This document shows, piece by piece, positions 7,967 through 16,945 of a stretch of 64,000 bases of DNA; positions within the stretch are counted from its first letter, which is position 1; each line of letters begins with the position of its first letter. The position numbers were made by a program, and so were the translations under genes. The notes beneath the pieces were generated by a model, which had not been told where the DNA came from, made no database searches, and saw only the letters and a list, made by a program, of their open reading frames with translations. Source of the stretch: Paenibacillus marchantiophytorum (GTDB lineage Bacteria > Bacillota > Bacilli > Paenibacillales > NBRC-103111); NCBI RefSeq assembly GCF_014640555.1, contig NZ_BMHE01000012.1, positions 1 through 64,000 of the forward strand, given 5' to 3'.

Positions 7967-9289
7967 TTACACGTTCACCTTCGTATAGCGATTCGCCGGA
8001 ACCGGAATACCGAGATTGCCGCGCAGTGTGTCCGCTTCGTAATCTGTCCGGTAGATGCCGCGATCCTGCAGAATCGGCACGACGAGATCAACGAAATCGT
8101 CCAAGCCTTGAGGCAGGGCCGCTGCGATAATGAAGCCGTCGGCTGCGTTTTCCTCGAACCAAGCTTGCACGCGGTCAGCGACATGTTCAGCCGTTCCCGT
8201 GAATTCAGAACGCGGCGTGGCTACATTCAGCGCGACTTGGCGCAGCGTCAGGTTCTTTTCTTTGGCGGTTTGCTTGATTTTGTCCGTACCGCTGCGGAAG
8301 CTGTTGCTGCCGATATCGCCCAGCTCTGGGAACTGCTCATCCAATGGATACTGGGAGAAGTCGTGATGTTCGAAGAAGCGGCCCAAGAAATCAAGCGCTT
8401 TGTCGATCGTTACGAGGTTCGCAACTTCTTGATATTTGCGCTCAGCCTCTTCTTCTGTACGCCCGATAATCGGTGCGATTCCAGGAAGGATCACCACTTC
8501 ATCCGGGTTGCGACCTTCGGCTGCGGCTCTCTTTTTGATATCCGCATAATACGCCTTCGCGTCTTCAATCGTCTCATGTCCAGCGAAGATCGCATCCGCC
8601 ACTTTCGCCGCAAACGCGCGGCCATCCTCGGACGCCCCTGCTTGGAAAATAACAGGCTGACCTTGTCTGGAACGAGCAATATTCAAGGGACCCTGCACGG
8701 AGAAAAATTCACCCTTATGATTCAACGTATGCAGCTTGCTAGGATCAAAAAATACGCCACTCTCTTTATCACGAACGAAAGCATCGTCTTCCCAGGAATC
8801 CCATAAGCCGCGCGTTACTTCCAAGTATTCATTCGCAATGCGATAGCGCTCAGGATGTGTTGGGTGCTGTTCCTTGCTATAGTTCTTGGCTGAGCCTTCA
8901 AGCGGAGAAGTTACAATGTTCCAGCCTGAACGCCCATCGCTGATCTTATCAATAGACGCGAATTGGCGAGCCACCGTAAAGGGTTCACTATAGGAAGTCG
9001 ATAACGTGCCCACAAGGCCGATATGCGAAGTGACCGCAGCCAAGGCAGACAGGATCGTAATCGGCTCAAAACGATTGAGGAAATGCGGAATCGATTTCTC
9101 GGTAATGAAGAGACCATCCGCGATAAACACAAGGTCGAATTTACCGGATTCCGCTTTCTGAGCCTGCTGTTTATAAAAACCGAAGTTCACACTCGCATCC
9201 GTAATCGCATCCGGGTGTCTCCAGCCCGAAACATTACCGCCAACGCCATGAATGATAGCACCCAATTTAATTTGTTTTTGCTTAGCCAT
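7967..9289 (-). CDS. FMN-dependent monooxygenase, NtaA/SnaA/DszA family (YtnJ/CmoJ-like)
   Basis: The 440-residue protein belongs to the class C flavin monooxygenases (bacterial luciferase-like). It shows the N-terminal strand ([22 protein letters not shown]), the central [11 protein letters not shown] region and the [15 protein letters not shown] segment typical of NtaA/YxeK/YtnJ. The start at 9289 has a GGACGGAGAT site; a longer frame would overlap the GNAT gene. It is the last gene of the operon. In B. subtilis the homologous YtnJ (CmoJ) cleaves S-alkyl groups from N-acetyl-S-alkylcysteine; the same role is inferred here from family and gene neighbourhood. Confidence 0.87.
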   Translation of the reverse strand: MAKQKQIKLGAIIHGVGGNVSGWRHPDAITDASVNFGFYKQQAQKAESGKFDLVFIADGLFITEKSIPHFLNRFEPITILSALAAVTSHIGLVGTLSTSYSEPFTVARQFASIDKISDGRSGWNIVTSPLEGSAKNYSKEQHPTHPERYRIANEYLEVTRGLWDSWEDDAFVRDKESGVFFDPSKLHTLNHKGEFFSVQGPLNIARSRQGQPVIFQAGASEDGRAFAAKVADAIFAGHETIEDAKAYYADIKKRAAAEGRNPDEVVILPGIAPIIGRTEEEAERKYQEVANLVTIDKALDFLGRFFEHHDFSQYPLDEQFPELGDIGSNSFRSGTDKIKQTAKEKNLTLRQVALNVATPRSEFTGTAEHVADRVQAWFEENAADGFIIAAALPQGLDDFVDLVVPILQDRGIYRTDYEADTLRGNLGIPVPANRYTKVNV

Positions 9290-9305
9290 GGTTATCTCCG
9301 TCCTT

Positions 9306-9836
9306 TCATAATATAGCTGCGGTTTGCAGGTGCAGCCGGTAGCTCTTGACGAGTGTCTCGCCTTTATGAATATCTTTATCCTGAGCGCGTTCAAAGCCGA
9401 GTCGCTCGTAGAGCTTCACAGCCGATTCCATCATGTCTGAGGTATGCAAATGCAGCGTAGCTGCTCCTAACTCTCTAGCGCGTCTAACGTGTTCTTTGAT
9501 TAGAGCTGTAGCGATTCCGCGCCCTCTGGCACTTGGCGAAACAGCCAATAAACGAATGATAGGCGACTGGATCTCAAGTTCCGGCAGCCCATAGGCGGCT
9601 TCAGAAGACAGGAACAACTGCGAGCTCCCGACAACTTCACCGTCGATTAAAGCAATTATGCGAGCCGTTGGCTTATCGCTATCAACAGAAGCAATAATGT
9701 TTTCTCTATATTGATTCCAGCCTTCAGGAGGCAGGACTGCGCGATATTGTCCGTAAGCGTCTTCCAGGACTTTGCGAATTGCGTCCCGATCAGCCTCCGT
9801 GGCTTCCCGAATTTCAAGCTCTTTTGCATCCGCCAT
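9306..9836 (-). CDS. GNAT-family N-acetyltransferase (S-cysteine conjugate acetylation inferred)
   Basis: The 176-residue protein shows the GNAT acetyl-CoA fold: [20 protein letters not shown] at the start, the core strand [20 protein letters not shown] with the R/Q-x-x-G-x-G/A loop (RGRGIA), and LYERLGF near the end. A GGGAGGG site precedes its start. It lies directly upstream of the terminal monooxygenase. In the characterised Bacillus salvage route an acetyltransferase (YtmI/SnaA) N-acetylates S-modified cysteine before oxygenation, the likely role here. Confidence 0.82.
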   Translation of the reverse strand: MADAKELEIREATEADRDAIRKVLEDAYGQYRAVLPPEGWNQYRENIIASVDSDKPTARIIALIDGEVVGSSQLFLSSEAAYGLPELEIQSPIIRLLAVSPSARGRGIATALIKEHVRRARELGAATLHLHTSDMMESAVKLYERLGFERAQDKDIHKGETLVKSYRLHLQTAAIL

Positions 9837-9850
9837 ACGTAAACCCTCCC

Positions 9851-10327
9851 TTATACACGCGCTTCCAATTCATTCTTAATCCGTGCGATTTGAGCCAAAT
9901 GAACCTGAACATGAGCGACGAAGGACTGAACAACATCCGTTAATGTGAGAATTTGGCCTTTGAAATTAACGCCTGTTTTCGCCCAATCCTCGGTGGATAG
10001 CCGCTTAAATAATAAATGGTTATACACTAATAACGCCTGAAAAACCGCTAAAATATCCGATGCCGAGCCTTCATTCGCTTTGGCGCTGCTGACCCATGGA
10101 TCTTGGTCAAAAGCTGGCAGCTGTGCCGATGCGCCGGAAATAATCGCGCGGATTCGGAAAGACACGACGATGTTGTGATCGGCCAAATGGGAAAGAACCT
10201 CGGTCACGCTCCATTTCTCAGGTGCGGACTTCCATGTCAGTTGAGCTTCGCTAAGCCCCTGAATGGCTTCTTGCAGTTGATCATGTGTGTGCAAATAGGA
10301 CGGTAAATCGGGGGTTGCTTGACTCAT
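9851..10327 (-). CDS. DinB/YfiT-like metal-dependent protein, possible bacillithiol S-transferase
   Basis: The 158-residue four-helix protein has the DinB/YfiT layout. Its probable metal triad is H51 (in SHLADH) plus H139 and H143 (in AHVQVHLAQI, an HxxxH pair). Family members include bacillithiol S-transferases that attach the thiol to electrophiles. The start overlaps the upstream M20 stop by 4 bp and has a GGAGGT site. Its place inside an operon that degrades N-acetylcysteine S-conjugates, the products of bacillithiol detoxification, makes a thiol-transfer role attractive, but this is inference. Confidence 0.72.
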   Translation of the reverse strand: MSQATPDLPSYLHTHDQLQEAIQGLSEAQLTWKSAPEKWSVTEVLSHLADHNIVVSFRIRAIISGASAQLPAFDQDPWVSSAKANEGSASDILAVFQALLVYNHLLFKRLSTEDWAKTGVNFKGQILTLTDVVQSFVAHVQVHLAQIARIKNELEARV

Positions 10328-11511
10328 GGCGATACCTCCAGTGGAATGTCGGATGATAGCTCTTTCAACGCTTTTTCAGCTAAAACAGCAAAATAATTAG
10401 CGCTGATAGGCAAAGCTCGTTCGTCTAAATCGAAAGCCGGATGATGCCATTCTTGTGAACCCTCGGTGCCCATGAATACGAACACACCAGGAATTTTTTT
10501 CTGATAAAAAGCGAAGTCCTCGCCAGCCGGGGAGGGCGCAGGTGTAATGACTTCCAAACCCGCCTCAAGGGCTGCATCGGTTGCCAAAAGCGCTAATTCG
10601 CTGTCATTGAATACCGACGGAGGCCCTTTGACCCAGCGCACGACTGCTTTGGTGCCATAGGCGGCCGCAACGCCGTGTACGACTTGCTCAAACCGCTTGA
10701 TAATCAGCGATCTTACGCTCTCTTCGAACGTGCGAAGCGTGCCGTCCAGTATCGCTTTGTCTGGAATAACGTTCCAGGCTGTACCGCTGTGAATGCGCGT
10801 TACACTGATGACCGCGCTTTGCAGGGAGCTAATGTTGCGGCTTACGATCGATTGCAGCGCAGTCACAATATGCGCTCCTGTCACAATCGGGTCAATGCCC
10901 GCTTCGGGAACCGCCGCATGGGTGCCAAGCCCTTCGACTTCGATGACAAAGCCATCTGCCGCCGCCATCAAAGGACCAGACTTGATCCCTATCGTTCCGA
11001 CAGGAAGATCAGGCTTGTTATGCATGCCATAGATCGCCCGCACGCCATCGAGTGCACCGCTTTTGATGACTTGTTCAGCGCCTTGCGCTTTCTCCTCAGC
11101 GGGCTGGAACACGAATCTGATCGTTCCTTTCAGCTCACTCTCCCGCTCCTTGAGCAGAAACGCAGCTCCCAGGACCGCCGCCGTGTGGAAATCATGCCCG
11201 CATGCGTGCATCTTTCCCGCAACCAGCGAGGCGTAGGCAAAGCCTGTTTCCTCTTGAATCGGCAAAGCATCTATATCCGCGCGAATCGCGATGATCGGTC
11301 CTGGCTGTTTCCCGCCAACTTCAGCGATCAGTCCAGTTTTGAGCGGGAAGTTCGCAATGCGAATACCAGCTTCCGTGAGCCAAGCGCGAATGGCGGCTGT
11401 TGTCTGGATTTCCTCATGCGATAATTCAGGATTTTGATGCAAATGACGCCGAATATCGACTAGCTTCTGTGCAAATTCCGGCAGCGTCCGTTCCGAAGTT
11501 GATGTACTCAT
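10324..11511 (-). CDS. M20 family N-acyl-amino-acid amidohydrolase (deacetylase)
   Basis: The 395-residue protein has the M20D peptidase/aminoacylase features: RRHLHQNPELSHEE near the N terminus, RADIDALPIQEETGFAYAS, GKMHACGHDFHTAAVLGAA with the metal-binding CGHD, the FQPAEE glutamates and a late HHPAFD histidine. I place the start at 11511 because AAGGAGG lies 7 bp before that ATG; an upstream frame would read through this site. In the B. subtilis pathways such enzymes (YxeP, SndA) remove the N-acetyl group to release cysteine. The DinB gene follows with a 4-bp overlap. Confidence 0.88.
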   Translation of the reverse strand: MSTSTSERTLPEFAQKLVDIRRHLHQNPELSHEEIQTTAAIRAWLTEAGIRIANFPLKTGLIAEVGGKQPGPIIAIRADIDALPIQEETGFAYASLVAGKMHACGHDFHTAAVLGAAFLLKERESELKGTIRFVFQPAEEKAQGAEQVIKSGALDGVRAIYGMHNKPDLPVGTIGIKSGPLMAAADGFVIEVEGLGTHAAVPEAGIDPIVTGAHIVTALQSIVSRNISSLQSAVISVTRIHSGTAWNVIPDKAILDGTLRTFEESVRSLIIKRFEQVVHGVAAAYGTKAVVRWVKGPPSVFNDSELALLATDAALEAGLEVITPAPSPAGEDFAFYQKKIPGVFVFMGTEGSQEWHHPAFDLDERALPISANYFAVLAEKALKELSSDIPLEVSP

Positions 11512-11530
11512 TTTCATTCCTCCTTCGAAC

Positions 11531-12541
11531 CTAGACCAAGGTTTCTGAGAATGCCTCACTAAGCAGTTCGAATGAACGCAATCGCTTGGCGAAATCTTTG
11601 ACAGATGTGGTTACGATGAATTCTTCGATGCCGTATTTCTGCTGGATCTCCAGCAATTTCTGACGCACCGTTTCTTTCGTTCCCTTCGTAATCTCAGCTT
11701 GCTTCTCCTCCACAGTGAACTTAGCTTGTGTTTGGCGGCCGTATTCCTCGGCTTGTTCAAGCGTACCCACCGTTAAGGTCTTGCCATTTTCCAAATGAAT
11801 TTTCACATTTTTATATTCGCCAGCCAGTTCAATGGCTTCTTCTTCCGTATCTGCTACGATGAGAGAAAGCGCCAGAAGCAGTCTGGGTTGTGTGCCTTTT
11901 TCGAAATTAAAGTTCTGTTGATAAGCCTCGAATGCCGCTTCAGCGATCGCATGATCCCCGTTGATAAACTGTGCGAATACATACGGAAGGCCGGCCTCAG
12001 CTGCAGATTGCGCGCTTGCTGCGCTAGCTCCAAGGATATAGATATCCACAGGCACTGTAGGAATTGGCGAGACGCGAAGACCCTTCAGAGGGTGATCGTC
12101 ATGCAATTTATTCTGCACGAACTGCTGCAGCTCGCCCAATTTATCCGCTAGGGAAGTAGCTTCCACAATACCTTGCTGCAAGGCTTTGGTAGAGCGAGGC
12201 AGTCCGCCCGGCGCGCGACCTACACCAAGATCAACCCGGCCCGGCGCCAGGGAAGCCAGCACATTGAAATTCTCAGCTACCTTGTAGGGGCTGTAATGCT
12301 GCAGCATGATACCGCCGGAGCCAACGCGGATGCGCTCTGTTTTGGCAAGCAGATGTGAAATCAACACTTCCGGTGATGACCCCGCTACCTGTTCAGAATC
12401 ATGATGCTCCGATACCCAGAAACGCGTATAATCCAAAGCCTCCGCCTTCTGCGCAAGCTGGATAGTATGTTTGAAGGCATCAACGGCAGTCTCCCCAGGA
12501 AAAACAACGCTTTGGTCCAATATACTAAGTTTAATCCCCAT
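11531..12541 (-). CDS. Luciferase-like FMN monooxygenase (LLM family, YtmO/CmoO-like)
   Basis: This protein of about 336 residues starts with IKLSILDQSVVFPGETAVDAF and contains the FWVSEHHDSEQVAGSSPEVL and VGSGGIMLQHYSPYKVAENF segments characteristic of the MsnO8/YtmO group of single-component luciferase-like oxidoreductases. The ATG at 12541 is preferred over an in-frame GTG 6 bp upstream because of GGAG spacing. A second monooxygenase in the same operon acts on the same compound class, as in the B. subtilis ytm operon, which has both YtmO and YtnJ. The flavin reductase partner is not in the window. Confidence 0.87.
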   Translation of the reverse strand: MGIKLSILDQSVVFPGETAVDAFKHTIQLAQKAEALDYTRFWVSEHHDSEQVAGSSPEVLISHLLAKTERIRVGSGGIMLQHYSPYKVAENFNVLASLAPGRVDLGVGRAPGGLPRSTKALQQGIVEATSLADKLGELQQFVQNKLHDDHPLKGLRVSPIPTVPVDIYILGASAASAQSAAEAGLPYVFAQFINGDHAIAEAAFEAYQQNFNFEKGTQPRLLLALSLIVADTEEEAIELAGEYKNVKIHLENGKTLTVGTLEQAEEYGRQTQAKFTVEEKQAEITKGTKETVRQKLLEIQQKYGIEEFIVTTSVKDFAKRLRSFELLSEAFSETLV

Positions 12542-12569
12542 GACCACTCACTCCATTCCGATTCGGTCG

Positions 12570-13322
12570 TTATATGTTATAGCTCCACTCAGGCGTAATT
12601 CGTTTCAAAAACTGTCTTGTGCGTTCTTCTTTGGCAGCACCGAAAATTTCCTGCGGCTTGCCTTCCTCGACGATCACGCCTTCATCCATAAACACGACAT
12701 GATTGGAAACTTCACGAGCAAAGCCCATTTCATGCGTAACAACAATCATCGTGATGCCTTCCTTAGCGATTTTCTGAATAACATCCAGGACCTCGCCAAC
12801 CAGTTCGGGATCAAGCGCGGAAGTTGGTTCGTCGAATAGAATGACCTCTGGATTCAGAGCCAGCGCACGCGCAATGCCCACCCGCTGCTGCTGACCGCCG
12901 GATAGTTGGCTAGGATAGGCGTCTAGCTTACTGCCCAGTCCTACTTTCTCCAACACCTTCACGCTGGTTTCCCGCGCTTTATCCTTGGGCTGCTTCTGAA
13001 CGATAACGAGTCCTTCCATCACATTCTCGAGCACGGTTTTATGTTTGAACAGATTGTAGTGCTGGAAAACCATCGCTGTTTTTTGCCTAAGGGTATGAAT
13101 ATCCTGCTTGCTGGGGCGTTTGCAATTGACAGTGAAATCCCCGATGGTCACTTCGCCGTTATTCGGTTTCTCCAAATAGTTCATGCAGCGCAGAAGGGTT
13201 GTTTTGCCGGAACCGCTGGGACCAAGGATACAGACCACTTCCCCTTTTTTGACAGTCAGGTTAATCCCTTTCAAGACCTCATTTTTACCAAACGATTTGG
13301 TGATATTGGCCATTCGGATCAT
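12570..13322 (-). CDS. Polar amino acid ABC transporter ATPase (TcyN/GlnQ-like)
   Basis: The 250-residue ATPase has Walker A GPSGSGKT (residues 34-41), signature [15 protein letters not shown], Walker [17 protein letters not shown] and the switch histidine in VVTHEM, all as in the cystine/glutamine importer family. It overlaps the preceding permease gene by 4 bp. It powers import of the compound bound by the lipoprotein encoded first in the transporter block, most likely cystine or S-modified cysteine by analogy with TcyJKLMN. Confidence 0.92.
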   Translation of the reverse strand: MIRMANITKSFGKNEVLKGINLTVKKGEVVCILGPSGSGKTTLLRCMNYLEKPNNGEVTIGDFTVNCKRPSKQDIHTLRQKTAMVFQHYNLFKHKTVLENVMEGLVIVQKQPKDKARETSVKVLEKVGLGSKLDAYPSQLSGGQQQRVGIARALALNPEVILFDEPTSALDPELVGEVLDVIQKIAKEGITMIVVTHEMGFAREVSNHVVFMDEGVIVEEGKPQEIFGAAKEERTRQFLKRITPEWSYNI

Positions 13323-14029
13323 GATACGCCACCTCGGTTATACAGATTGATTCGCTTCTCCAGCAGACCTGTTGCTCTTTCGATCAAGAAGGTAATTCCC
13401 CAGAACAAGATGGCAGCGGCGATATAGGCTTCGAAAAATTTCCAGTTGGTTGTTGCGACAATTTGCGCTTTGGCATTAATTTCAACGACCGATACGGTAA
13501 AAGCTAATGTGGAACCATGCAGCATCCCGATCAGCGTATTGGATAGATTGGGTAAGCTGACAGCCAGCGCTTGCGGTAAAATAATGCGTCGAAGCGCCTG
13601 CGTCGTCGTCATCCCGATCGAATAAGCAGCTTCCATTTGCCCCCGATTAATGGATACGATCCCTGATCTCACCACTTCAGAGAGGTAGGCTCCTGCTGTA
13701 ATGGAGAAGGAAAGAAAGGCGAAACCGATCATCGGAATGGATACCGAGCGGAAGCTCCAACCCATCGCAGCCGCGACGGCGTCAATAAGCATCGGCAGTC
13801 CGAAATAAATAAGCAGCAAATGCATCAGCATCGGTGTACCACGAACAAAAGTAACATAAGCCGTAGCTAGGTAATGGATAAAAGGCACTCGATATAGTCG
13901 GATTAAAGCTATCGCTGTTCCGATCAGAAATCCAAAAAAGACAGAAACAATAGTAATAATCAAAGTCGTCGGCAGGGCAGACAGCAATTGAACAAAGGCG
14001 GTCCAAATGAACGCAGGATCTAACTTCAT
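13319..14029 (-). CDS. Polar amino acid ABC transporter permease (TcyM-like)
   Basis: The 236-residue membrane protein has five or so transmembrane segments and the HisM/GlnP family signatures: [19 protein letters not shown] and the cytoplasmic EAA loop ([23 protein letters not shown]). It overlaps both neighbours by 4 bp (ATGA). With the following paralog it forms a heterodimeric channel in the inner membrane. Confidence 0.9.
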   Translation of the reverse strand: MKLDPAFIWTAFVQLLSALPTTLIITIVSVFFGFLIGTAIALIRLYRVPFIHYLATAYVTFVRGTPMLMHLLLIYFGLPMLIDAVAAAMGWSFRSVSIPMIGFAFLSFSITAGAYLSEVVRSGIVSINRGQMEAAYSIGMTTTQALRRIILPQALAVSLPNLSNTLIGMLHGSTLAFTVSVVEINAKAQIVATTNWKFFEAYIAAAILFWGITFLIERATGLLEKRINLYNRGGVS

Positions 14030-14802
14030 GCTTGGAAGCCTCCTTTATCCGGTTGAGATGACCAGACGCCTTTGAACCAACGGCGCGATAGCGGCTGACG
14101 TTCTTCTGTCACCAACGGTTGTTCATGTGCAAGAAGTCGTTTCTCGATAGAAATAAACAGCTTCTCAAGACCGAAACAAATGATGAAATAAATAATCGAT
14201 AAGGACACGTAAGTTTCAAAAAAGTGCTGCGTGGCAGCCCCCAATGTCTGAGCTTTGCCCATAAGCTCCATGGCGCCAAGCGAGAAAGCAAGCGATGTAT
14301 CCTTAAGGTTGGCAATCAGTAAATTCGTAAAATTAGGAAGCGATATGGCCAGTGCCTGCGGAGCAATAATTCGGGTGAAGGCTTGGTACCCGGTCATTCC
14401 GACGGCATAAGCAGCCTCTACCTGGCCTTTGTCGACAGCTTTGACGGCTGCCCGGATCACCTCGGAGATATAAGCTCCGGAGTGAAGGGCAAACGTCAAG
14501 ATGACGAACGTTAATACCGGCGCTTTGGAAACATCCACATGAATGGTCTTCAACATCTCCGGAAGCCCGTAGTAGATCAGGAATAGCTGGATCAGAATTG
14601 GCGTTCCTCGAAAGAAAGAGACGTAGATCTGTGACAACCGTTGCAGAACCGGCACTTTATACAGTCGCGGCAGGGCAATGAGAAGTCCAAAAATGATGCC
14701 GAGCAGCATGGAGCAAGCAACGATGAATAGAGTTATGTCGATGTAAGACAATAATTTGGGCAAGAAATTAAATACATAGGTGATATCGAATTGGTTGGCC
14801 AT
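14026..14802 (-). CDS. Polar amino acid ABC transporter permease (TcyL-like)
   Basis: The 258-residue permease has the same family motifs as its neighbour: FFRGTPILIQLFLIYYGLP and the EAA loop EAAYAVGMTGYQAFTRIIAPQ. It has a longer, basic C-terminal tail (QPLVTEERQPLSRRWFKG) after the last membrane segment. It lies 40 bp downstream of the binding-protein gene and overlaps the second permease by 4 bp, so the importer genes form a continuous block. Confidence 0.9.
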   Translation of the reverse strand: MANQFDITYVFNFLPKLLSYIDITLFIVACSMLLGIIFGLLIALPRLYKVPVLQRLSQIYVSFFRGTPILIQLFLIYYGLPEMLKTIHVDVSKAPVLTFVILTFALHSGAYISEVIRAAVKAVDKGQVEAAYAVGMTGYQAFTRIIAPQALAISLPNFTNLLIANLKDTSLAFSLGAMELMGKAQTLGAATQHFFETYVSLSIIYFIICFGLEKLFISIEKRLLAHEQPLVTEERQPLSRRWFKGVWSSQPDKGGFQA

Positions 14803-14842
14803 GACGGCGATCTCACCTTTCCTTTAATCGTTGTAGGCACAT

Positions 14843-15724
14843 TTACTTGGAATCTTCTTTTTTCGTGAAATCTCCGCCCAACCACTGTGTGCTCAGCTTC
14901 GAAAGTGTCCCGTCAGCCTTGACAGCCTTCAGTGCAGCATCGATTTTATCGGCAAGTTCTTGGCCGTCTTTATCGTTTTTGCGGAACAAGAAACGAACTT
15001 CAGCCTCTTCGATAATAGGTCCGATTGTTTTCAGTTTGCTTTGGGGATCAACCAGCGGCAGCAAGAAATCTGCTCCTAGCGCGCCATCCGCACGTCCTGT
15101 TGTAAGTTGATTGACTAAATCGTTGGCAGCACCGCTTTGATACACAATTTTGATCGCATTGTCGTGTGCTTTATTGTAGTTTTCCAGCAGTGTCGCTTCC
15201 GCGCTCGTTGCTGTTGTCAAAGCTTTCTTGCCTTTCAAATCATCAATAGACTTCACTGTCGTGTTGTCCTTGGCTACAATTACTTTTGTTTTCCAGTATG
15301 CATAGGGCTCGTTATTGAACAGATATTTCTGCTCTCTTTCCTTGTTCTTCTCAATTTCATGAGCGACGAAATCGATTTTGTTCGTTTCGAGGCTGAGCAG
15401 CAAGTTCGCGAAATCCATCGTTTTAAATTCAAATTCATACTCTGGAAGACGTTTATCCAGTTCTTTCACAAGTTCAATATCATAACCGGTAAGTTTACCG
15501 TCTTTATCTAGGAAAGCTACGTTAGGAAACTGTGTGCCAGTCCCTACGATGATTTTTTTCGTTTTGACAGGTGCTGTTGTTGCAGCAGCGCTTGCAGTTG
15601 GAGCTTTGCTGCCTTCTGCAGCAGCTTTAGGGGATGCATCTGTTGCTGTGCTTTTGGAGCCGCAGCCTGCTACCACCAAGGCTAAAGTTAGTGTTGTCAC
15701 AGCAAGTGTTGTCAATTGTTTCAT
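14843..15724 (-). CDS. Polar amino acid ABC transporter substrate-binding lipoprotein (TcyK-like)
   Basis: The product is a periplasmic-binding-type lipoprotein: MKQLTTLAVTTLTLALVVAG then the lipobox cysteine (VVAGC), a Ser/Ala/Thr spacer and an SBP_bac_3 domain (VGTGTQFPNVAFLDKDGKLTG, then LTGYDIELVKELDKRLP). The ATG at 15724 has GGAGGGG 6 bp upstream, so a longer start is not used. The domain resembles cystine-type binders. It is the first gene after the operon promoter and regulator. Confidence 0.9.
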   Translation of the reverse strand: MKQLTTLAVTTLTLALVVAGCGSKSTATDASPKAAAEGSKAPTASAAATTAPVKTKKIIVGTGTQFPNVAFLDKDGKLTGYDIELVKELDKRLPEYEFEFKTMDFANLLLSLETNKIDFVAHEIEKNKEREQKYLFNNEPYAYWKTKVIVAKDNTTVKSIDDLKGKKALTTATSAEATLLENYNKAHDNAIKIVYQSGAANDLVNQLTTGRADGALGADFLLPLVDPQSKLKTIGPIIEEAEVRFLFRKNDKDGQELADKIDAALKAVKADGTLSKLSTQWLGGDFTKKEDSK

Positions 15725-15790
15725 CGTGAACCCCTCCATTGTATCTTCTGTTTAAATTTAATGTTAATAATTCCTACCTGTTAAGTGTGG

Positions 15791-15820
15791 ATTATAGCTA
15801 TGCCTTTAATTTATCATCAA
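15791..15820 (-). promoter_or_regulatory. Promoter of the importer/monooxygenase operon
   Basis: On the minus strand TTGATG (15815-15820) and a perfect TATAAT (15791-15796) are separated by 18 bp, about 65 bp before the lipoprotein start. The region is AT-rich with ATA/TAT dyads suited to LysR-type binding. The lysR gene ends just upstream on the same strand, so this is an internal promoter that allows regulated expression apart from lysR. Confidence 0.55.
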
Positions 15821-15866
15821 GTGCAGCAACTGGATAATAGAGTTTTTCTATATGCATATTCAAAAG

Positions 15867-16763
15867 TCATATATGTTCTCGGATCGACTGAGCAATTCCC
15901 TTACACAAATCTAAGGCGCTATTGAAAAATATCGCGTTCTCTCCGTTCAGAGCGATCATATTCGTCTGTAAGGAAATGCCCGCGGTTTGCGGGAAATCGA
16001 TTGGAAAGAGCTTCCCGTCCCTGACTTCCTGTTCCACGCATAGACTGGGCAGAAACGCGATGCCTGCGCCTTGCAGCACGAGCTTCTTGGCCGTTTCCAG
16101 ATTATCTGTCTGAAATTCAATACTCGGCGGCTGCTTCATACTGGCGAATAACCGATGGATTCGCATCCAGTCCAGAGAACCACACTCGAAGAAAACCAGG
16201 GAATATTCGCCAATCTCTTCAAGCGAGACCTCTGCCTTCTGAGTAAAAGGATGGCCTGCATAGACATATAGACGAATAGGGTCATCATAGGCTTTGGCAG
16301 AGAGGAGATTCGGATGGCTGATATTACGAACAAAACCGAGATCCAGTTCGCGGTTCAGCACTCTGTTGATGATATCCTCAGAAGCCGCCGTGGAGAGCTT
16401 ATAGTTAACGTCAGGATATTTGTGCTTGAGCTTCGGTATAATCGTTGGAATGATATAATTGGAAACGGACACGGTACACCCTACGCGCAGTTCGTTAGGC
16501 AGTGTTCTTTTTTGCTTCAACTGAATCTTGCTTTTCTGAAAGGTTTGCAAAAGTTGCTGGGCAAAGGGCAGAAATTTCTTCCCGTCATCCGTCAGAGAAG
16601 TCTGTTTGCCTACGCGATCAAAAAGTCGACAATCCAGCTCACGCTCCAGTGATTGTATTCGCGCTGTGACCGATGGCTGAGACAGATAGAGGACTTCCGC
16701 TGCCTTATTGAAGCTGCCATAATGAATCACATACACGAATGCTTCGATGTTCTCGATGTTCAA
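15867..16763 (-). CDS. LysR-family regulator of the sulfur operon (YtlI/CysL-like)
   Basis: The protein of about 298 residues starts NIENIEAFVYVIHYGSFNKA, the LysR winged helix, with recognition helix LYLSQPSVTARIQSLERELD, then a substrate-binding domain to the end. I favour a TTG start at 16763, placed 6 bp after GGAGGG; an in-frame GTG at 16781 would put this site inside the coding region. It is codirectional with and directly upstream of the importer operon; in B. subtilis the analogous regulator YtlI activates ytmI. Effector not evident, possibly O-acetylserine or a thiol precursor. Confidence 0.87.
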   Translation of the reverse strand: MNIENIEAFVYVIHYGSFNKAAEVLYLSQPSVTARIQSLERELDCRLFDRVGKQTSLTDDGKKFLPFAQQLLQTFQKSKIQLKQKRTLPNELRVGCTVSVSNYIIPTIIPKLKHKYPDVNYKLSTAASEDIINRVLNRELDLGFVRNISHPNLLSAKAYDDPIRLYVYAGHPFTQKAEVSLEEIGEYSLVFFECGSLDWMRIHRLFASMKQPPSIEFQTDNLETAKKLVLQGAGIAFLPSLCVEQEVRDGKLFPIDFPQTAGISLQTNMIALNGENAIFFNSALDLCKGIAQSIREHI

Positions 16764-16870
16764 CTTGAGCCCTCCAATCACTTAGCGAATGCTTAAATTT
16801 ACAATTCCGATCTACTAACTTGGTATTAGGTTGTTCTTACTATAGATCATCTCCTAAAAGGTGTCAATAC

Positions 16871-16912
16871 AAAAAATCAACCACTTTCCCTCCAGGGGGC
16901 AGCGGTTGATTT
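16871..16912 (-). terminator. Terminator of the secreted repeat-protein gene
   Basis: On the minus strand AAATCAACC and GGTTGATTT arms enclose about 20 bases and end in six T, shortly after the stop codon of the adjacent gene. Confidence 0.8.
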
Positions 16913-16945
16913 ATCATTTCGTTTAGATGAAACGGATTCCGACTC

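Noticed and set aside
8108..8806. Long frame antisense to the NtaA-type monooxygenase
   Set aside because: It is the shadow of a well-supported gene, with no domain match or ribosome binding site.
10675..11424. Long frame antisense to the M20 amidohydrolase
   Set aside because: Shadow of a strong coding region.
15740..15866. S-box or T-box riboswitch before the sulfur operon
   Set aside because: The leader is too short for either and shows only a standard promoter.
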